Assembly (NCBI GenBank): GCA_050252335.1
Contig: JBFWLB010000005.1
Span: 1 to 64,000, forward strand
DNA length: 64,000 nt
Direction of reading: 5' to 3'
Source: Berkiella_A sp050252335
GTDB lineage: Bacteria > Pseudomonadota > Gammaproteobacteria > Berkiellales > Berkiellaceae
Translations under genes and position numbers: made by a program
Shown: positions 63,594 to 64,000 of the stretch, piece after piece
Position numbering within the stretch: the first letter of the stretch is position 1
How the letters are laid out: each line of letters begins with the position of its first letter
Notes under the pieces: generated by a model
The model's database searches: none
What the model was told of the DNA's origin: nothing
Seen by the model: only the letters and a program-made list of their open reading frames with translations

Positions 63594-63600
63594 TTAATCA

Positions 63601-64000
63601 CTAACCTCTTATTAATACGGTTGTTCCCACGGGTACATCGCTATACAATTCTAAGATGTCATTATTATGCATATTGATACATCCTTTTGAACTGGGCACG
63701 CCCATTACTTTAGTATCTGGACTGCCGTGTATATAAATGTAACGTTTCATTGTGTCACAGTTTCCAAATCGATTTTTGCCAACTTCTAGACCAGATAGCC
63801 AGAGTATACGCGTCAATATCCAATCTCTACCAGGGTATGCAGAAGAAAAGTCGGGCGAATAAATTTCTCCGGTAGGTCTACGTCTTACAAAAACAGAGTT
63901 AATCGGCTGATTATCTCCGATTTTGGCTCTGATAATATGCCGTCCACGCGGAGTTTTTTCACTCCCCATTTCCTCACCAACACCATTTTTAGCAGTTGCA
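63601..64000 (-). CDS. L,D-transpeptidase, YkuD family (5' end outside window)
   Basis: Periplasmic peptidoglycan crosslinking or lipoprotein-anchoring enzyme. The open frame continues to the window edge without a start: TAKNGVGEEMGSEKTPRGRH precedes the ATG that would start a 122-residue piece, so that ATG is internal. Active site: YIHGSPDTKVMGVPSSKGCI followed by NMHNNDILELY gives the His and the Ser-x-x-Cys pattern (SKGCINM). At least 133 codons lie in the window. It is co-directional with nagZ, 7 bases apart, so both belong to one wall-turnover operon. Confidence 0.92.
   Translation of the reverse strand, partial: ATAKNGVGEEMGSEKTPRGRHIIRAKIGDNQPINSVFVRRRPTGEIYSPDFSSAYPGRDWILTRILWLSGLEVGKNRFGNCDTMKRYIYIHGSPDTKVMGVPSSKGCINMHNNDILELYSDVPVGTTVLIRG

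Noticed and set aside
1..64000. tRNA, rRNA, riboswitch or prophage genes
   Set aside because: None could be recognised by reading both strands; a covariance-model scan would be needed to exclude small RNAs.

Overview
ORGANISM. The window is AT-rich, densely coded Gram-negative DNA: it encodes outer-membrane porins, MlaA, TolC-type channels, a PBP4-type enzyme, NagZ and an L,D-transpeptidase. The gene set (HrpA, PurU, MTA/MTI phosphorylase, a LapD/LapG pair, an OprP-type porin, type IV minor pilins) points to a gammaproteobacterium. Ankyrin-type proteins, one with a glutamate-rich C-terminal tail of the kind known from Dot/Icm effectors, and many YYYxY-type MFS carriers suggest a host-associated member of or near the Legionellales. 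This placement is inference; there is no rRNA or other phylogenetic marker here. I saw no tRNA, rRNA or CRISPR array.

LAYOUT. 1-0.7 kb: truncated HlyD/CvaA-type adaptor. 1.2-14.5 kb, all on the minus strand: lipoprotein and MFS carrier, then a c-di-GMP-controlled adhesin system in two blocks. One block holds LapD-like receptor, LapG-like protease and a TolC-type channel; the other is an operon of PP2C-phosphatase response regulator, STAS protein, LapB-like ABC exporter, LapC-like adaptor and LuxR-type regulator. The adhesin itself is not in the window. 14.7-23 kb: alginate-export-type barrel, MlaA, OprP-like porin and a 1374-residue membrane protein of unknown function. 23.2-27.4 kb: SDR enzyme and a reduced minor-pilin cluster with a PilX-PilY1 fusion, bracketed by inverted copies of a short repeat. 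27.8-36.8 kb: glpK - M61 peptidase - hrpA overlapping operon, divergent from glpD. 36.8-38.2 kb: a REP-type Y1 transposase element abutting the 3' end of yafJ. 39-43.5 kb: MacAB-TolC-like efflux operon. 43.6-49.4 kb: YbaK-HDOD fusion, two MFS carriers, dacB. 49.5-58.5 kb: accessory region with an ankyrin remnant, a 601-aa protein carrying a nucleotidylyltransferase (NadD/NMNAT-type) signature, an 856-aa ankyrin-type candidate effector, a 207-aa orphan, a small ankyrin protein and an Hpt-like protein lacking its histidine, with purU and a membrane protein interspersed. 58.7-61.2 kb: acyl-CoA isomerase/hydratase, KAS III and thioesterase operon. 61.2-64 kb: L,D-transpeptidase (partial), nagZ, hpt and MTA/MTI phosphorylase (cell-wall recycling and purine salvage).

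HOW THE GENES WORK TOGETHER. By analogy with Pseudomonas Lap and Legionella RtxA, LapB/LapC/TolC would export a large adhesin, LapG would cleave it from the surface, and LapD would restrain LapG when c-di-GMP is high. The phosphatase-STAS pair heading the exporter operon resembles the HsbR-HsbA partner switch and suggests a second control layer. Short interspersed repeats (at least four kinds, with shared end modules) sit at most operon borders and twice occur as inverted pairs around gene blocks.
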